DNA from: Spirosoma radiotolerans
GTDB lineage: Bacteria; Bacteroidota; Bacteroidia; Cytophagales; Spirosomataceae
Length of the DNA stretch: 64,000 nt
Reading direction: 5' to 3'
Assembly (NCBI RefSeq): GCF_000974425.1
Contig: NZ_CP010429.1
Span: 6,030,501 to 6,094,500 of the forward strand
Part shown: piece after piece, positions 34,736-44,585 of the stretch
How the letters are laid out: every line of letters starts with the position of its first letter
How positions within the stretch are numbered: the first letter of the stretch is position 1
Notes under the pieces: generated by a model
Databases searched by the model: none
Told to the model about the DNA's origin: nothing
Seen by the model: the letters and a program-made list of their open reading frames with translations, nothing else
Made by a program: the position numbers and the translations under genes

Positions 34736-36103
34736 TCAGAACGTCAGGCTAAACGTGCTGCCCTCGCCGGGTTTGGAGTCGGCGGTGAGCTGGCCGTTGT
34801 GGAGTTGCATGATCTGACGGGAAAGGCTTAGCCCAATGCCTGAGCCGGTCTTCTTGGTCGTGTAGAAGGGAATGAAAATCTGCTCCAGCGCTTCGGGTTC
34901 AATACCAGCGCCGTTGTCGGCAACGCGGATCACGACACGCGGCCCAATGGCTTCAGCGTCGATATGAATGGCTGGGTTCGGTGTTTTACCCAGACTTTCT
35001 ACGGCGTTTTTGATCAGGTTCAGCAGCACCATTTCGATCTGGGCAGCATCGGCCCGAATGGCCAGGTTTGGCGAAGCTACCGAACTAGAAATGTTATGCT
35101 TTTGTGCATCGGAGTGAACGAGATGAACCACATTCCGGATCAACTGTTCAACCGATACGTCGGCAAAAACCGGCTGCGGAATGGTCGTAAAATGCCGGTA
35201 AGCGTCCACAAACTGCATGATACCCGCCCCCCGTTGCTCAATGGTCATAAGGGCGTCACGCAGGTCGTTGACCGATTCAGCCACAACTGCCGGAAACCTG
35301 GCGGCTTCATTAGACTCCTCATCAGACGAAGACAGGGGGAGCAAATCCGTTTCGACAATGTCGCGCATGGTACCCGCCAACGACACAATGGGTGTAATGG
35401 AGTTCATGATCTCGTGCCGCAAGACTTTCGTCAGGTTTTGCCAGGCATCGAGTTCGCGTTGTTGTAGCTCACTGCGAATGTTCTGCATAGACACTACCGT
35501 TACCAGCCGCCCCCGCAGTCGAACGGACGTACAGCGAACCGACAGTTCCCCATCGGCACCGGTCTGGTAAGATACAGGTGTCGACGAGGTCGTAGACGAG
35601 CGGAGTACGTCGGCCAGATCAGCGTGGGTCGCGTTGAGGTCGTTGAGTGTACGAAGCCGGTAAATGCCCAGCAACCGAAGAGCCGTTTGGTTAACCAGCT
35701 CTACCTGCCCGGTCGCATCAAACGTCAGTAGACCAACACTGACGTGCTGCACAATCGTGTTGACATAGTGCAAGTTGGCTTCTTTTTCGGCCCGCGCCTG
35801 CCGGAAAGCGTCGAGCACCTCGTTGAACTGATCGTTCAGTTCATGAAACGATGCCCCCAGGTTACTATCAGCCCGAAAGGCAACGGCAAAGTCGGAGTAA
35901 CGAACCGACTCCAGAAACCGGGTCAATTTCCGGTTCAGGCTAGTCACATACCGATACAGATTGATCGTCAGAAACAGATCAAAAAGAATCAACGGGAAGA
36001 TCAGCAGGCTGTTTACTTCCTGAGTGTGCAGGTAAGTAATCACGCCGGTAAGGCCAACTATACCAGCAATTCGCCAGCCTATACCGAGCGCAAATCGATC
36101 CAT
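34736..36103 (-). CDS. NtrB/NtrY-like sensor histidine kinase
   Basis: ATG 36103 gives MDRFALGIGW and lies one nucleotide after the desaturase stop; the 20-residue extension of the longer frame overlaps that gene. Two membrane segments (~10-25 and ~32-50) are followed by a HAMP-like linker (~55-105), a PAS domain (~110-215, VGLLTFDATGQVELVNQTALRLLG) and HisKA with His230 in VLRHEIMNSITPI. The ATPase domain has LLNLIKNAVESLG, RVADNGAGIEPE and TGSGIGLSLSRQIM. The 'LRHEIMN' box is typical of NtrY/NtrB partners of sigma54 activators. The NtrC-type regulator at 38508 is its probable partner; coupling with the desaturase hints at an envelope signal. Confidence 0.9.
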   Translation of the reverse strand: MDRFALGIGWRIAGIVGLTGVITYLHTQEVNSLLIFPLILFDLFLTINLYRYVTSLNRKLTRFLESVRYSDFAVAFRADSNLGASFHELNDQFNEVLDAFRQARAEKEANLHYVNTIVQHVSVGLLTFDATGQVELVNQTALRLLGIYRLRTLNDLNATHADLADVLRSSTTSSTPVSYQTGADGELSVRCTSVRLRGRLVTVVSMQNIRSELQQRELDAWQNLTKVLRHEIMNSITPIVSLAGTMRDIVETDLLPLSSSDEESNEAARFPAVVAESVNDLRDALMTIEQRGAGIMQFVDAYRHFTTIPQPVFADVSVEQLIRNVVHLVHSDAQKHNISSSVASPNLAIRADAAQIEMVLLNLIKNAVESLGKTPNPAIHIDAEAIGPRVVIRVADNGAGIEPEALEQIFIPFYTTKKTGSGIGLSLSRQIMQLHNGQLTADSKPGEGSTFSLTF

Positions 36104-36104
36104 A

Positions 36105-37082
36105 TTAGCCGGCAATCCAACTAAATGGATATTCAAGCGCAGGCACCTTGGTGCGTTCGGCAATCCGGCGCAGACGGGCAGGTAACGCCATCACATAGTC
36201 GCGGGCGCGTTGACCGGCATCGTTGAGGTCAGTGATCGCATCCACTTTCCAATCGACCAGTAAGGCTTCGGCAATTTCGATATAGTCGTAGGTAGTGTAA
36301 ACGCCCAGCCGCTGAGCCGCATCGGAGAAGTGACTGAATGTCTGGCCGATTTTAACCCCGCTTTCGCGGAGAAAATGAGCTGGCATCACAATCTTTTTGC
36401 GCATCATATCTTCAAAGGCAAGCATCATTTCAGAGGGGTCTACCTCGAAAATCTGCCGGACAAAATCTTTATACGCTTTGGCGTGGCGCATCTCGTCGGA
36501 TGCGATGACTCCGCATATTTTCGACAACTGATTGCAACCGGCCTGCTTGGCCAGCGTAGCCGTGCGACGGTGCGACACATTTGTGGCTAGCTCCTGAAAC
36601 GACGTATAAACGAAGTTACGATAGGGATCTCTACCGGTTCCAATGTCGAAACCATCGGCAATCAGGTACTGCGTAGACACTTCCATCGCCCGCATATTAA
36701 CCCGCCCCGACAGGTACAGAAACTTGTTCAGCAGATCGCCATGGCGGTTCTCTTCGGCGGTCCAGCTACGAATCCAGCGGGTCCATGCTGTTGTGCTACC
36801 CTGCTCAACGCCCTCCATGTCCATCAGCCACGATTCATAAGTCGGCAAGGCTTCTTCTGTAATGGTATCACCTACCAGCACAGCTACGTAGTCGTAGGAG
36901 AGCTCGCGGGTACTTTCGCGGAGTAATTTTACTTCATCCAGAAAGGACTCCTTTGTTGTGTCGGGCAGCAGATCGGCGGGTTGCCAGTTGGTCTCGATAG
37001 GTTTAAGGAATTCATCTATAGACGCGTCGATTTTTTCACCGACGAATCGCATTACATCCAAACGTGTGCCAGATAAGATCAT
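36105..37082 (-). CDS. acyl-ACP desaturase (diiron, FA_desaturase_2 family)
   Basis: Introduces a double bond into acyl-ACP using a carboxylate-bridged diiron centre, O2 and electrons from ferredoxin. The two EXXH-type ligand sets are present: EENRHGD at ~110 and DEMRHA at ~190, with further Glu ligands in LLNKFLYL-preceding and SFQELATNVSHRRT segments. 325 residues is typical for the soluble family. The stop is one nt before the start of the histidine kinase (TAAtATG). A 162-bp gap separates it from the divergent plsC-like gene. The clustering suggests control of membrane fluidity. Confidence 0.92.
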   Translation of the reverse strand: MILSGTRLDVMRFVGEKIDASIDEFLKPIETNWQPADLLPDTTKESFLDEVKLLRESTRELSYDYVAVLVGDTITEEALPTYESWLMDMEGVEQGSTTAWTRWIRSWTAEENRHGDLLNKFLYLSGRVNMRAMEVSTQYLIADGFDIGTGRDPYRNFVYTSFQELATNVSHRRTATLAKQAGCNQLSKICGVIASDEMRHAKAYKDFVRQIFEVDPSEMMLAFEDMMRKKIVMPAHFLRESGVKIGQTFSHFSDAAQRLGVYTTYDYIEIAEALLVDWKVDAITDLNDAGQRARDYVMALPARLRRIAERTKVPALEYPFSWIAG

Positions 37083-37244
37083 GTATAGGTAACGAAGAAA
37101 CGAGTCAATTTATCCCAGTATCTAACAAAGTTCGGCTAAAAGAGCCGATGTTTTAAATTAGTGTTCATTTTTCTTCCCGACTATAGTATACTCAGTATTA
37201 ATTTTAGGGCTTAAAGTATTAGTATATCGACGGCTACTGCCTGT

Positions 37245-37985
37245 ATGAAGAAACTTTTAGATTATATAGTAAGCTGTATCTACCTCATTTATTTTGGGTT
37301 AGTGTTATGTATTTTTCACGTAGCACAAGCAATTGCCTTCAATTTACTTGGTCGCCCGGCGCACAAAAAAGTAGTCGACTGGATGAACGCCAGCATCGCT
37401 TATGGTTGGTATCTGACAGGTAGTACCATTAGCTTTCGCCAATTAACCGACCTCCCCACAGATCGACCAATTATTTTCGTAGCCAATCACCAGAGCATGT
37501 TCGATATTTCGCCCATTATCTGGTTTCTGCGTCGGCACACGCCCACCTTCGTTTCTAAAGTTGAACTCGCGTATGGCATTCCGGGGGTGTCTTATAACCT
37601 GCGCAAAAGTGGCGCGGCTCTCATTGATCGTAAAGATCCCAAACAGGCCATTGTCGAAATCGCCCGGTTAGGTAAGCTTATTCAACAGGAGAACCTTTCT
37701 GCTATGATTTTTCCCGAGGGAACCCGCTCCGCTTCGGGTCAGATGCGCCCCTTCGTGACGGGTGGGGTGGCTACATTGCTTAAACGGGCACCGGCTGCCC
37801 TTGTTGTCCCGATTGCCATTCGGGGAACGGGCCATTTCAACCCCAAAGGCCTGTTTCCGCTCCGGTCCTTTTCCAAAATGTCGTGGCGTGTATTACCGGG
37901 TATCGAACCCAATGGCCGCCCCGCCGACGAAGTTGTCAAACTAGCGCAGGAGGCAATCGTTGCCGAATTAAGCAAGCTTCACTAA
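37245..37985 (+). CDS. plsC: 1-acyl-sn-glycerol-3-phosphate acyltransferase (PlsC-like)
   Basis: Acylates lysophosphatidic acid to phosphatidic acid in membrane lipid synthesis. The catalytic H-x4-D motif is NHQSMFD and the glycerophosphate-binding motif is FPEGTRS. Membrane anchors are at ~5-30 (YIVSCIYLIYFGLVLCIF). The 246-residue length is standard. It is divergent from the acyl-ACP desaturase, from which it is separated by an AT-rich 162-bp region that must hold both promoters. The pair supply and incorporate unsaturated acyl chains, so co-regulation is likely but not shown. Confidence 0.93.
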   Translation: MKKLLDYIVSCIYLIYFGLVLCIFHVAQAIAFNLLGRPAHKKVVDWMNASIAYGWYLTGSTISFRQLTDLPTDRPIIFVANHQSMFDISPIIWFLRRHTPTFVSKVELAYGIPGVSYNLRKSGAALIDRKDPKQAIVEIARLGKLIQQENLSAMIFPEGTRSASGQMRPFVTGGVATLLKRAPAALVVPIAIRGTGHFNPKGLFPLRSFSKMSWRVLPGIEPNGRPADEVVKLAQEAIVAELSKLH

Positions 37986-38063
37986 ACTTCTGTACAGTAC
38001 TAACCTGAGAAGACAAGCCTAGTAAATAGTATTATATATATTTACGAAATTTTCATTGACATC

Positions 38064-38495
38064 ATGAATCCAGACAAAAGACTCGACTAGATCGAACCCG
38101 TTCTGGCTGATGTAGCGCTGAAAACTGACCGTCTCATTGAATCGAACGGACAGATTCTTGAGATTGCTACCCGTGCCGATACCAATGCGAAGCTCGCAGC
38201 AAAAGGCATTGCCGATCTCACAATCGAGATGCGTCAACAGTTTGGACAACAACAGAATCAAATCGACCTGCTTCGAACAGAGATGAATGGCCGCTTTGAA
38301 CAGGTCGATGCCCGATTTGAGCAGGTCGATAGCCGATTTGAATAGATTGATAGCCGGTTAGAACAACTCAGTGACGAGCAGGCCAAACTACGTCAGGAAA
38401 TGAAAGAAGGGTTCCACGATGTGAATCAAAAATTCACCCAAGTCACACAGACCCAGCAACAGATTTTGACGCTGTTACTGGATCGATTAAAATAA
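38064..38495 (+). pseudogene. coiled-coil protein gene with two in-frame amber codons
   Basis: From ATG 38064 to TAA 38493-38495 the frame reads 143 codons of regular coiled coil (RFEQVDARFEQVDSRFE, EQLSDEQAKLRQEM, FTQVTQTQQQILTLLL) interrupted only by TAG at codon 9 (38088) and codon 94 (38343). Both TAG stand where the repeat predicts Gln (RLD-x-IEP and FE-x-IDSRLEQ), that is CAG changed to TAG. No frameshift is seen. It is therefore a recently inactivated gene, unless amber codons are read through, which is doubtful as TAG ends real genes here. Function unknown; coiled-coil proteins of this kind are often membrane- or partner-binding. Confidence 0.7.
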
Positions 38496-38507
38496 GCTGG
38501 CTCTGTA

Positions 38508-39878
38508 TTATAAGCCAAACTTCTCCAGTCGGCGATATAGCGCTTGCCGCGACACGCCTAATTCGCGTGCTACATCGGTGATGCTACCCCGGTGTTTTTG
38601 CATCGCCTGCTGAATCAATTGCCGTTCCATATCTTCCAGTTGAAGGGTCTCATTCACGGGCGAAGCAGCATTTCCATCTTTCCGGAAAACAAAATTAGCA
38701 GGCTCAAGCAGTGTTCCCGAGCCTCCTTCAGGCCGGGCCAGTATAACGGCCCGCTCAACAGCATGCTGTAACTCCCGAACATTGCCCGGCCAGCGGTACT
38801 GCTTCATTTCAGCCAGCAGCGCCGGGCTTAATCCAGACACCGGTCGGTTGTATTGCTTAGCGTACTTTTTCAGGAAATAATCGGCTAATAGACCAATGTC
38901 AGATGGCCGTTCGCGTAAGGGAGGCAAATGTAGTTCAATTGTATTGATCCGATACAGCAAATCCTGCCGAAATCCCCGTTCGGCTACCCGTTCGGCCAGA
39001 TCAGCGTTGGTGGCACAAATGAGCCGCACATCCAGCGCACGGGCTTTGTTCGACCCTACCCGCGTTACCTGCCGCTGCTGAAGTACGGTTAATAGTCTCG
39101 CCTGTTGCGAAGGCGTCAGATTACCAATTTCATCCAGGAAAATAGTGCCGCCATTGGCCTCTTCAAAGCGCCCGGCCCGGTCGTCGCGGGCATCGGTAAA
39201 GGCCCCCTTCACATGGCCGAACAATTCACTCTCGAACAGGCTTTCGGTCAGCGCACCCACGTCGACGCTCACAAACGGCTTGTCGCGCCGGTTGGAATGC
39301 TCATGAATCGCCCGCGCAATCAAATCTTTACCAGTACCATTTTCGCCTAAAATCAAGACGTTGGCATCTGTTGGGGCCACTTGCTCGACCGTTTCCAGAA
39401 TGGGGCGCATGGCGCTGCCAATGATGGTTGTACTCCCGGCGCTACCTTTCTTACGAGTCGTTTTCTGGCTGTCTTCCCGTTCCTCAACTTCCTCCTTTTT
39501 TCCGTTAACCGCTCCACGAATGGTATCCAAAAACTTATCATTCTGCCAGGGTTTCAGCACGAAATCAACTGCACCAGCCTTGATGGCCCGTACAGCCATT
39601 TCTACATCGCCATACGCAGTGAACAAAACTACACGCGCTTTGGGATCAATATCCAGAATACGATCGAGCCAGGCAAACCCCTCACGGCCACTACTCACAT
39701 CGCGCTGAAAGTTCATGTCGAGCACAATGGCATCGTAGCGATTATTATTGAGGAGAAAAGGCAGCTTTTCAGGGTTTTTCTCGATGTCTACCGCGCCCAC
39801 ATGCCGTTTTAGCAACAGCCGGGCCGCCAGTAGTACGTCGGGATCATCATCGACAAGTAAGAGTTTAGCATCTTGCAT
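38508..39878 (-). CDS. NtrC-family sigma54-dependent response regulator
   Basis: A 456-residue activator of RNA polymerase with sigma54. The receiver has Asp54 in IVLDMNF. The AAA+ domain has Walker A GENGTGKD, Walker [11 protein letters not shown] and the sigma54-contacting loop as GAFTDA (the usual GAFTGA with Asp in place of Gly, a variant seen in some activators). The Fis-type HTH at the C terminus is [23 protein letters not shown]. Its kinase is probably the NtrB-like protein at 34736. It is the most likely activator of the sigma54-like promoters at 41969 and 63837 that precede the ABC efflux genes. Confidence 0.93.
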   Translation of the reverse strand: MQDAKLLLVDDDPDVLLAARLLLKRHVGAVDIEKNPEKLPFLLNNNRYDAIVLDMNFQRDVSSGREGFAWLDRILDIDPKARVVLFTAYGDVEMAVRAIKAGAVDFVLKPWQNDKFLDTIRGAVNGKKEEVEEREDSQKTTRKKGSAGSTTIIGSAMRPILETVEQVAPTDANVLILGENGTGKDLIARAIHEHSNRRDKPFVSVDVGALTESLFESELFGHVKGAFTDARDDRAGRFEEANGGTIFLDEIGNLTPSQQARLLTVLQQRQVTRVGSNKARALDVRLICATNADLAERVAERGFRQDLLYRINTIELHLPPLRERPSDIGLLADYFLKKYAKQYNRPVSGLSPALLAEMKQYRWPGNVRELQHAVERAVILARPEGGSGTLLEPANFVFRKDGNAASPVNETLQLEDMERQLIQQAMQKHRGSITDVARELGVSRQALYRRLEKFGL

Positions 39879-39956
39879 AGATCAAAGATAGAATAGAGAA
39901 CGAATTGTTGCACGCCGGTTCCGATTCAACAACGAATTACGGTTTTCTTACGTACT

Positions 39957-39985
39957 TTGACCGTTAAAAGTCGTTAAGCGGTCAA
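39957..39985. promoter_or_regulatory. inverted repeat TTGACCG-N15-CGGTCAA
   Basis: A perfect 7-bp inverted repeat with a 15-nt spacer in the 236-bp divergent gap between the NtrC-type regulator and the glycosyltransferase gene. It is a candidate regulatory site or part of a promoter; a 7-bp match alone is weak. Confidence 0.4.
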
Positions 39986-40114
39986 TATTGTCAGTAGGTG
40001 GAGTATAAGCGGTATAAGGTTCATGACCCGGCTGACTACTCACCCGCTACCTGGTCCTCCGGCAATAAACGAACGCGCCTGCTACCCATTCGGGCAGCTC
40101 TACATTGACAAAAA

Positions 40115-41842
40115 ATGACCGACACGTATCCTCCTTTTGATAACCGCTGGTTTTACGCCCTTGTAGCCGTCGGTGTATTTCTGAACGCCACGGGTTTGTT
40201 TCCACCCATAATGGAATTAGATAGTGCGCTCTATGCCTGCATTGCCAAGCAAATGGCCCAAACCGGTGATTTCGTAAATCTTTACGCTGTAGGCAGCGAC
40301 TGGCTCGACAAGCCGCATTTTCCGTTCTGGGTAGCTGCCGCAAGCTTCCGGATCTTTGGCATTAACACATTTGGTTACAAGTTTCCAGCACTCCTGTTTT
40401 TTCTGGGCAGCGTACTGTATACGTATAAATTCACCCGCCTGACCTATTCAAAGCTAACGGCGCAAGTAGCAACCCTGGTTCTTCTGACCGCCTTCCACGG
40501 CGTTCTGTCGAACAGCGACGTCCGGGCAGAACCATATTTGATGCCGCTCATTATCGGGCCGGTGTATCATTTCTACCGGGTGTTTCTGGGCGACAGACGA
40601 TATGCGCTTCACTTGGTTATTGGTGCCTTCCTGACCGCATGCGCCCTGATGACCAAAGGTATTTTTGTGCTTATTCCGATTGGTGGCGGTTTAGTCCTGC
40701 ATTGGCTACTGACGGGCCATTGGCGGGAGTTACTCAAACCTCGCTGGTATATTGCGGTCGTCTTATCGTTTGCCTTTACCCTGCCCGAAATTTACTGCCT
40801 CTATCAGCAGTTCGACCGGCACCCGGAAAAAGTGGTTTTTGGGGCTAAAGGTGTGTCGGGTGTTCAGTTCTTTTTCTGGGACAGCCAGTTCGGGCGATTC
40901 TTTAATACGGGCCCGATCAAAGGCGAAGGCGACAAGTTTTTCTTTGTTCACACGCTGCTCTGGGCATTTTTACCCTGGTCATTGCCTTTGTATGTGGGCG
41001 TCGGAAGGCAGATTATGGGCCTGGTCAAACGAAAAAACGGCGCGCTCCCGTCGGATTCGCTGGAATATGTTTCGCTGGGTTCCGGGTTGCTTACATTTGT
41101 CTTGTTTTCGTTGTCGGGGTTTCAATTGCCCCACTATATGAACATTGTTTTTCCATTTTATGCCGTTATAACCGCCCAATTTCTGGTTAATCTGAACATA
41201 GCCAGCTTACGAAAGTGGACGGTTGGGCAGACCATCATCGGCTTGGCCATTGCGGGTATTGCCGTTGCCTTGCTGGTGCTGGTTCAACCGGCCGGATTAA
41301 TCAGTGGCTTGGTTTGGGTAGCGGTCATTACGCTCAGCACGTTCAGTATCTTTCGAAAAAATAGCCTCTTGTCCTTATCGGGGCGGATGATCGGCTCAAT
41401 GCTGGTGCTGGCGGGCACGCTGAATCTGTTTTTATATCCAACATTCCTGCGTTATCAGGCGGGCATGGCAACTGCCGACTATGTAAACGCAGATGCCAAA
41501 CTGGCCAGGCGTCCTACGGTGCTTTATGAACCGGGGACAGGCGTTGGTGGCGGCAGTTTCTGGACGTATGAGTTTTACGCGCATGCACCTACTGTATACG
41601 CCCGTTCAGACACTGCCATGCGGATGCAAGTACAGAAGGCCCCTCAGCAAGTATTCACGACCGCCGAGTATGCCGATTCGCTGGAGAGTCATGGCTTTGA
41701 AGTAAAGCCGCTGGCCATGTTTCCCTATTTCCACGTCAGTCAGTTGACGTATGACTTTATGAATCCCGATACCCGTGCCAAAACACTGTCACCCTATGTT
41801 TTGGTAGAAGTGAGGGCAAACAATGAGGGAGTGAAAGAGTGA
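40115..41842 (+). CDS. ArnT/GT39-like membrane glycosyltransferase
   Basis: A 575-residue membrane enzyme of the GT-C type that transfers a sugar from a polyprenyl-phosphate donor to a protein or lipid. The first external loop has the expected acidic motif, MELDSALYACIAKQMAQTGDFVN, and the following DKPHFPFWVAAASFRIFG resembles the conserved ArnT 'D-K-P-P-L' loop. About 10-12 hydrophobic helices follow, then a C-terminal periplasmic domain of ~140 residues. A lipid A aminoarabinose function is possible but cannot be separated from other GT39 roles. It follows the NtrC-type regulator on the opposite strand. Confidence 0.87.
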   Translation: MTDTYPPFDNRWFYALVAVGVFLNATGLFPPIMELDSALYACIAKQMAQTGDFVNLYAVGSDWLDKPHFPFWVAAASFRIFGINTFGYKFPALLFFLGSVLYTYKFTRLTYSKLTAQVATLVLLTAFHGVLSNSDVRAEPYLMPLIIGPVYHFYRVFLGDRRYALHLVIGAFLTACALMTKGIFVLIPIGGGLVLHWLLTGHWRELLKPRWYIAVVLSFAFTLPEIYCLYQQFDRHPEKVVFGAKGVSGVQFFFWDSQFGRFFNTGPIKGEGDKFFFVHTLLWAFLPWSLPLYVGVGRQIMGLVKRKNGALPSDSLEYVSLGSGLLTFVLFSLSGFQLPHYMNIVFPFYAVITAQFLVNLNIASLRKWTVGQTIIGLAIAGIAVALLVLVQPAGLISGLVWVAVITLSTFSIFRKNSLLSLSGRMIGSMLVLAGTLNLFLYPTFLRYQAGMATADYVNADAKLARRPTVLYEPGTGVGGGSFWTYEFYAHAPTVYARSDTAMRMQVQKAPQQVFTTAEYADSLESHGFEVKPLAMFPYFHVSQLTYDFMNPDTRAKTLSPYVLVEVRANNEGVKE

Positions 41843-41883
41843 ACGAGCGGCCTGGCATGACGCTCCAACGTGCGTGAGCACTA

Positions 41884-41915
41884 AAAGCGGACAAGATTCG
41901 TCCGAAAGCGGACAA
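41884..41915. promoter_or_regulatory. upstream activating sites, CGGAC half-sites
   Basis: AAAGCGGACAA occurs twice, at 41884 and 41905, 21 bp apart. GTCCG-AAAG-CGGAC (41900-41913) is a perfect palindrome with 4-nt spacer. The array ends 55 bp before the -24-like TGG at 41969. The same palindrome and spacing occur at 63748-63782. Confidence 0.7.
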
Positions 41916-41968
41916 TTAAAGAAGAGGAATAGAGCCTAACATACTGACTATCAGAAACAGTCTCCAAC

Positions 41969-41987
41969 TGGCATGACTATTGGCACA
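41969..41987 (+). promoter_or_regulatory. sigma54-like -24/-12 element
   Basis: TGGCATGACTATTGGCACA resembles the sigma54 consensus TGGCACG-N4-TTGCA, but with one extra base between GG and GC. The element at 63837 has the same unusual spacing. It lies 97 nt before the adaptor ATG at 42085. Confidence 0.55.
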
Positions 41988-42084
41988 TGGCTTTATAGCG
42001 AATGAGATTCGAGCCTGGCCCTGCTTGTTCACGGCAACGGTGTCCCGCTCTTTCACCCTTTCACTCTTTCGCGCTTTAATAGTA

Positions 42085-43332
42085 ATGGATCGCGTCTTAC
42101 CTAAACGTTTCTGGACAACCCAACGCCTGGCTATTTTTGGAGGTGGCGTATTGGTTATAAGCTTGTTAGCTTACACATTCCTCTTCGCCGATCGGCGGTC
42201 GAAGCTTAATGTTGAAAAAGATAAAATCACCGTTTCAGCAGTCTCAACAGGACCATTTGAAGATTTCATTGCCGTAACGGGTGTTGTGCAACCGCTAAAA
42301 ACAATCCGGCTCGATGCCATTGAAGGGGGCTACGTCACCCAAAAACTCGTTGAAGGGGGGAATACGGTCAAGCAGGGTGAAGTCTTGTTAAAACTTGAAA
42401 ACCAAAGCCTGAAGCTAAGTTTTTTGCAATCCGAAACCGAAGCCAACCGACTCGTCAATGACCTGCAAAATACCCGTCAGCGAATTCAGATCGAACGATT
42501 TACGTTGCGCAAAACCCTGGCAGATGTAGATGCCCAGATTTCTCAGGCGAAAGATACCTACGACCGGCAGGAAAAGTTATACAAAGACAAAGTCGTGTCG
42601 GAAGAAGACTATCTGAAAGCGAAACGCGCTTACGAGCGATTGACAGCCCAGCGTACCATTGAAATCGAAACGCAAAAGTATCAGGAAGAAAACGCGAAAT
42701 TTCAGATTAAACAACTGGAAGGCACGCTGCAACGTACCCAACGAAATGTGGCTCTTTGGCAGCAGACACTCGATAACCTGGTGGTAAAAGCACCGGTGTC
42801 AGGGCAACTATCCAGCATTGATGTAGAAGTTGGTTCAAATATTAACCGGGGCCAGAACATCGGCCAGATTGATGACCTGAATGGGTTCAAAATGCGGGTT
42901 GGCATTGATGAACACTACATTAGCCGGGTCTTCGCCGGCTTGAAAGGTTCGTTTGAATTCAACGGAAAAATGCACGAACTTGAAATCAAGCGGGTCTATC
43001 CCGAAGTAAAGAGCGGCCGGTTTGAAGTGGATATGACGTTTGTGAACGGCACGCCCCAGGGTATCAAGCGCGGCCAGTCGTCGCCCATTCAGTTGGAATT
43101 AGGAAAGGCGGCTAAAGCGACCCTGATTCCCGTTGGCGGTTTCTTCTCCGATACGGGTGGCAACTGGGTGTACGTAGTCGATAAGTCGGGGAAACGGGCG
43201 GTCAAGCGTCAGATTACCCTGGGCCGCAAAAACCCGGAATTTTATGAAGTACTGGACGGCCTGCAACCCGGCGAACAGGTGATTACCAGCAGTTATGAGA
43301 ATTTTGGCGATAACGAAGTTTTAGAATTTTAA
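42085..43332 (+). CDS. MacA-like periplasmic adaptor (HlyD family)
   Basis: Links an inner-membrane exporter to an outer-membrane channel. ATG 42085 gives MDRVLPKRF followed by a transmembrane anchor (~12-30); the longer frame lacks support. Residues ~60-110 begin the biotinyl-lipoyl-like domain (VQPLKTIRLDAIEGGYVTQKLVEGGNTVKQGEVLLKLEN). A long coiled coil covers ~110-240, and a beta-barrel region follows (VVKAPVSGQLSSIDVEVGSNINRGQNIGQI). It is followed by an ABC ATPase and FtsX permeases, the MacAB-type arrangement. Upstream lies the predicted activator site and sigma54-like promoter. Confidence 0.9.
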   Translation: MDRVLPKRFWTTQRLAIFGGGVLVISLLAYTFLFADRRSKLNVEKDKITVSAVSTGPFEDFIAVTGVVQPLKTIRLDAIEGGYVTQKLVEGGNTVKQGEVLLKLENQSLKLSFLQSETEANRLVNDLQNTRQRIQIERFTLRKTLADVDAQISQAKDTYDRQEKLYKDKVVSEEDYLKAKRAYERLTAQRTIEIETQKYQEENAKFQIKQLEGTLQRTQRNVALWQQTLDNLVVKAPVSGQLSSIDVEVGSNINRGQNIGQIDDLNGFKMRVGIDEHYISRVFAGLKGSFEFNGKMHELEIKRVYPEVKSGRFEVDMTFVNGTPQGIKRGQSSPIQLELGKAAKATLIPVGGFFSDTGGNWVYVVDKSGKRAVKRQITLGRKNPEFYEVLDGLQPGEQVITSSYENFGDNEVLEF

Positions 43333-43338
43333 AAAATA

Positions 43339-43444
43339 GATGGCGTGAGGCTCCAGCCTCGCGCCGTTTATTACCCGGCTTCCAGCCGGACTTTTGGCCA
43401 GAGGCCGAGGAATAACAGGCACGAGGCTGGAGCCTCACGCCATC
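43339..43444. repeat. 106-bp composite REP/BIME-like inverted repeat
   Basis: Outer arms GATGGCGTGAGGCTC and GAGCCTCACGCCATC, each a hairpin with core GAGGCTCCAGCCTC; inside are CCCGGCTTCCAGCCGG and GGCCAGAGGCC. It fills the gap between the adaptor and the ABC ATPase genes, so it may modulate expression of the downstream ATPase from the adaptor transcript. Confidence 0.85.
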
Positions 43445-43471
43445 CCATCCGGTTCAGACAAACTTTTCACT

Positions 43472-44149
<678 letters not shown>

Positions 44150-44167
44150 GATGCTCGAAAAGAGGGG

Positions 44168-44527
44168 TTACAGAAATGTGCTTAAGTCTACCTGCAACAC
44201 CTCCGAGAACGATGAATGGGTAGCCACTCCGCCATCGCCAAGCTGGTAGCGGAGCTACTGCTGCGTTTTGTAGTTAAAGACGAAGCCTTCATGAATACCA
44301 TACAGTTCGCCATCAATTAGATTAATAATCTTTTCAAGATCGCCATTGGCTCCGCGTGTCTGACAAATTTCAATGATCACGGGCGTCTAGTCGGTCTGGA
44401 TATCGAACAGGATTAAATCAGGTGTGGGGCTTGTGTATTCACCGAGCATTGTCTCTGGCATTGGAGCATCGACACCGTCGTCATGAACCATAAACTTTTC
44501 AGCTCGGGGATCTGGATAATTTATCAT
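44168..44527 (-). pseudogene. unknown protein gene with two in-frame amber codons
   Basis: The minus frame from ATG 44527 to TAA 44170-44168 reads 119 codons: MINYPDPRAEKF..., TPDLILFDI, PVIIEICQTRGANGDLEKIINL, YGIHEGFVFNYKT and HSSFSEVLQVDLSTFL. It is interrupted only by TAG at codon 47 (44389-44387) and codon 91 (44257-44255). The segments PDLILFD and VIIEI are in a spacing that recalls a PD-(D/E)xK-like fold, but I do not assign a family. Trp (TGG) or Gln (CAG) could be the lost residues. No frameshift is seen. It lies on the opposite strand between the ABC ATPase and the first permease. Its homologs are unknown to me. Confidence 0.65.
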
Positions 44528-44585
44528 TAGCAGCTATTGTCTACGTGTTTACGATTTTGGTATATCAAATTTAGCCGAAACCACC

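Noticed and set aside
40115-41842. arnT lipid A aminoarabinose transferase gene name
   Set aside because: GT39 members with the same topology have other substrates and no arn operon is nearby.
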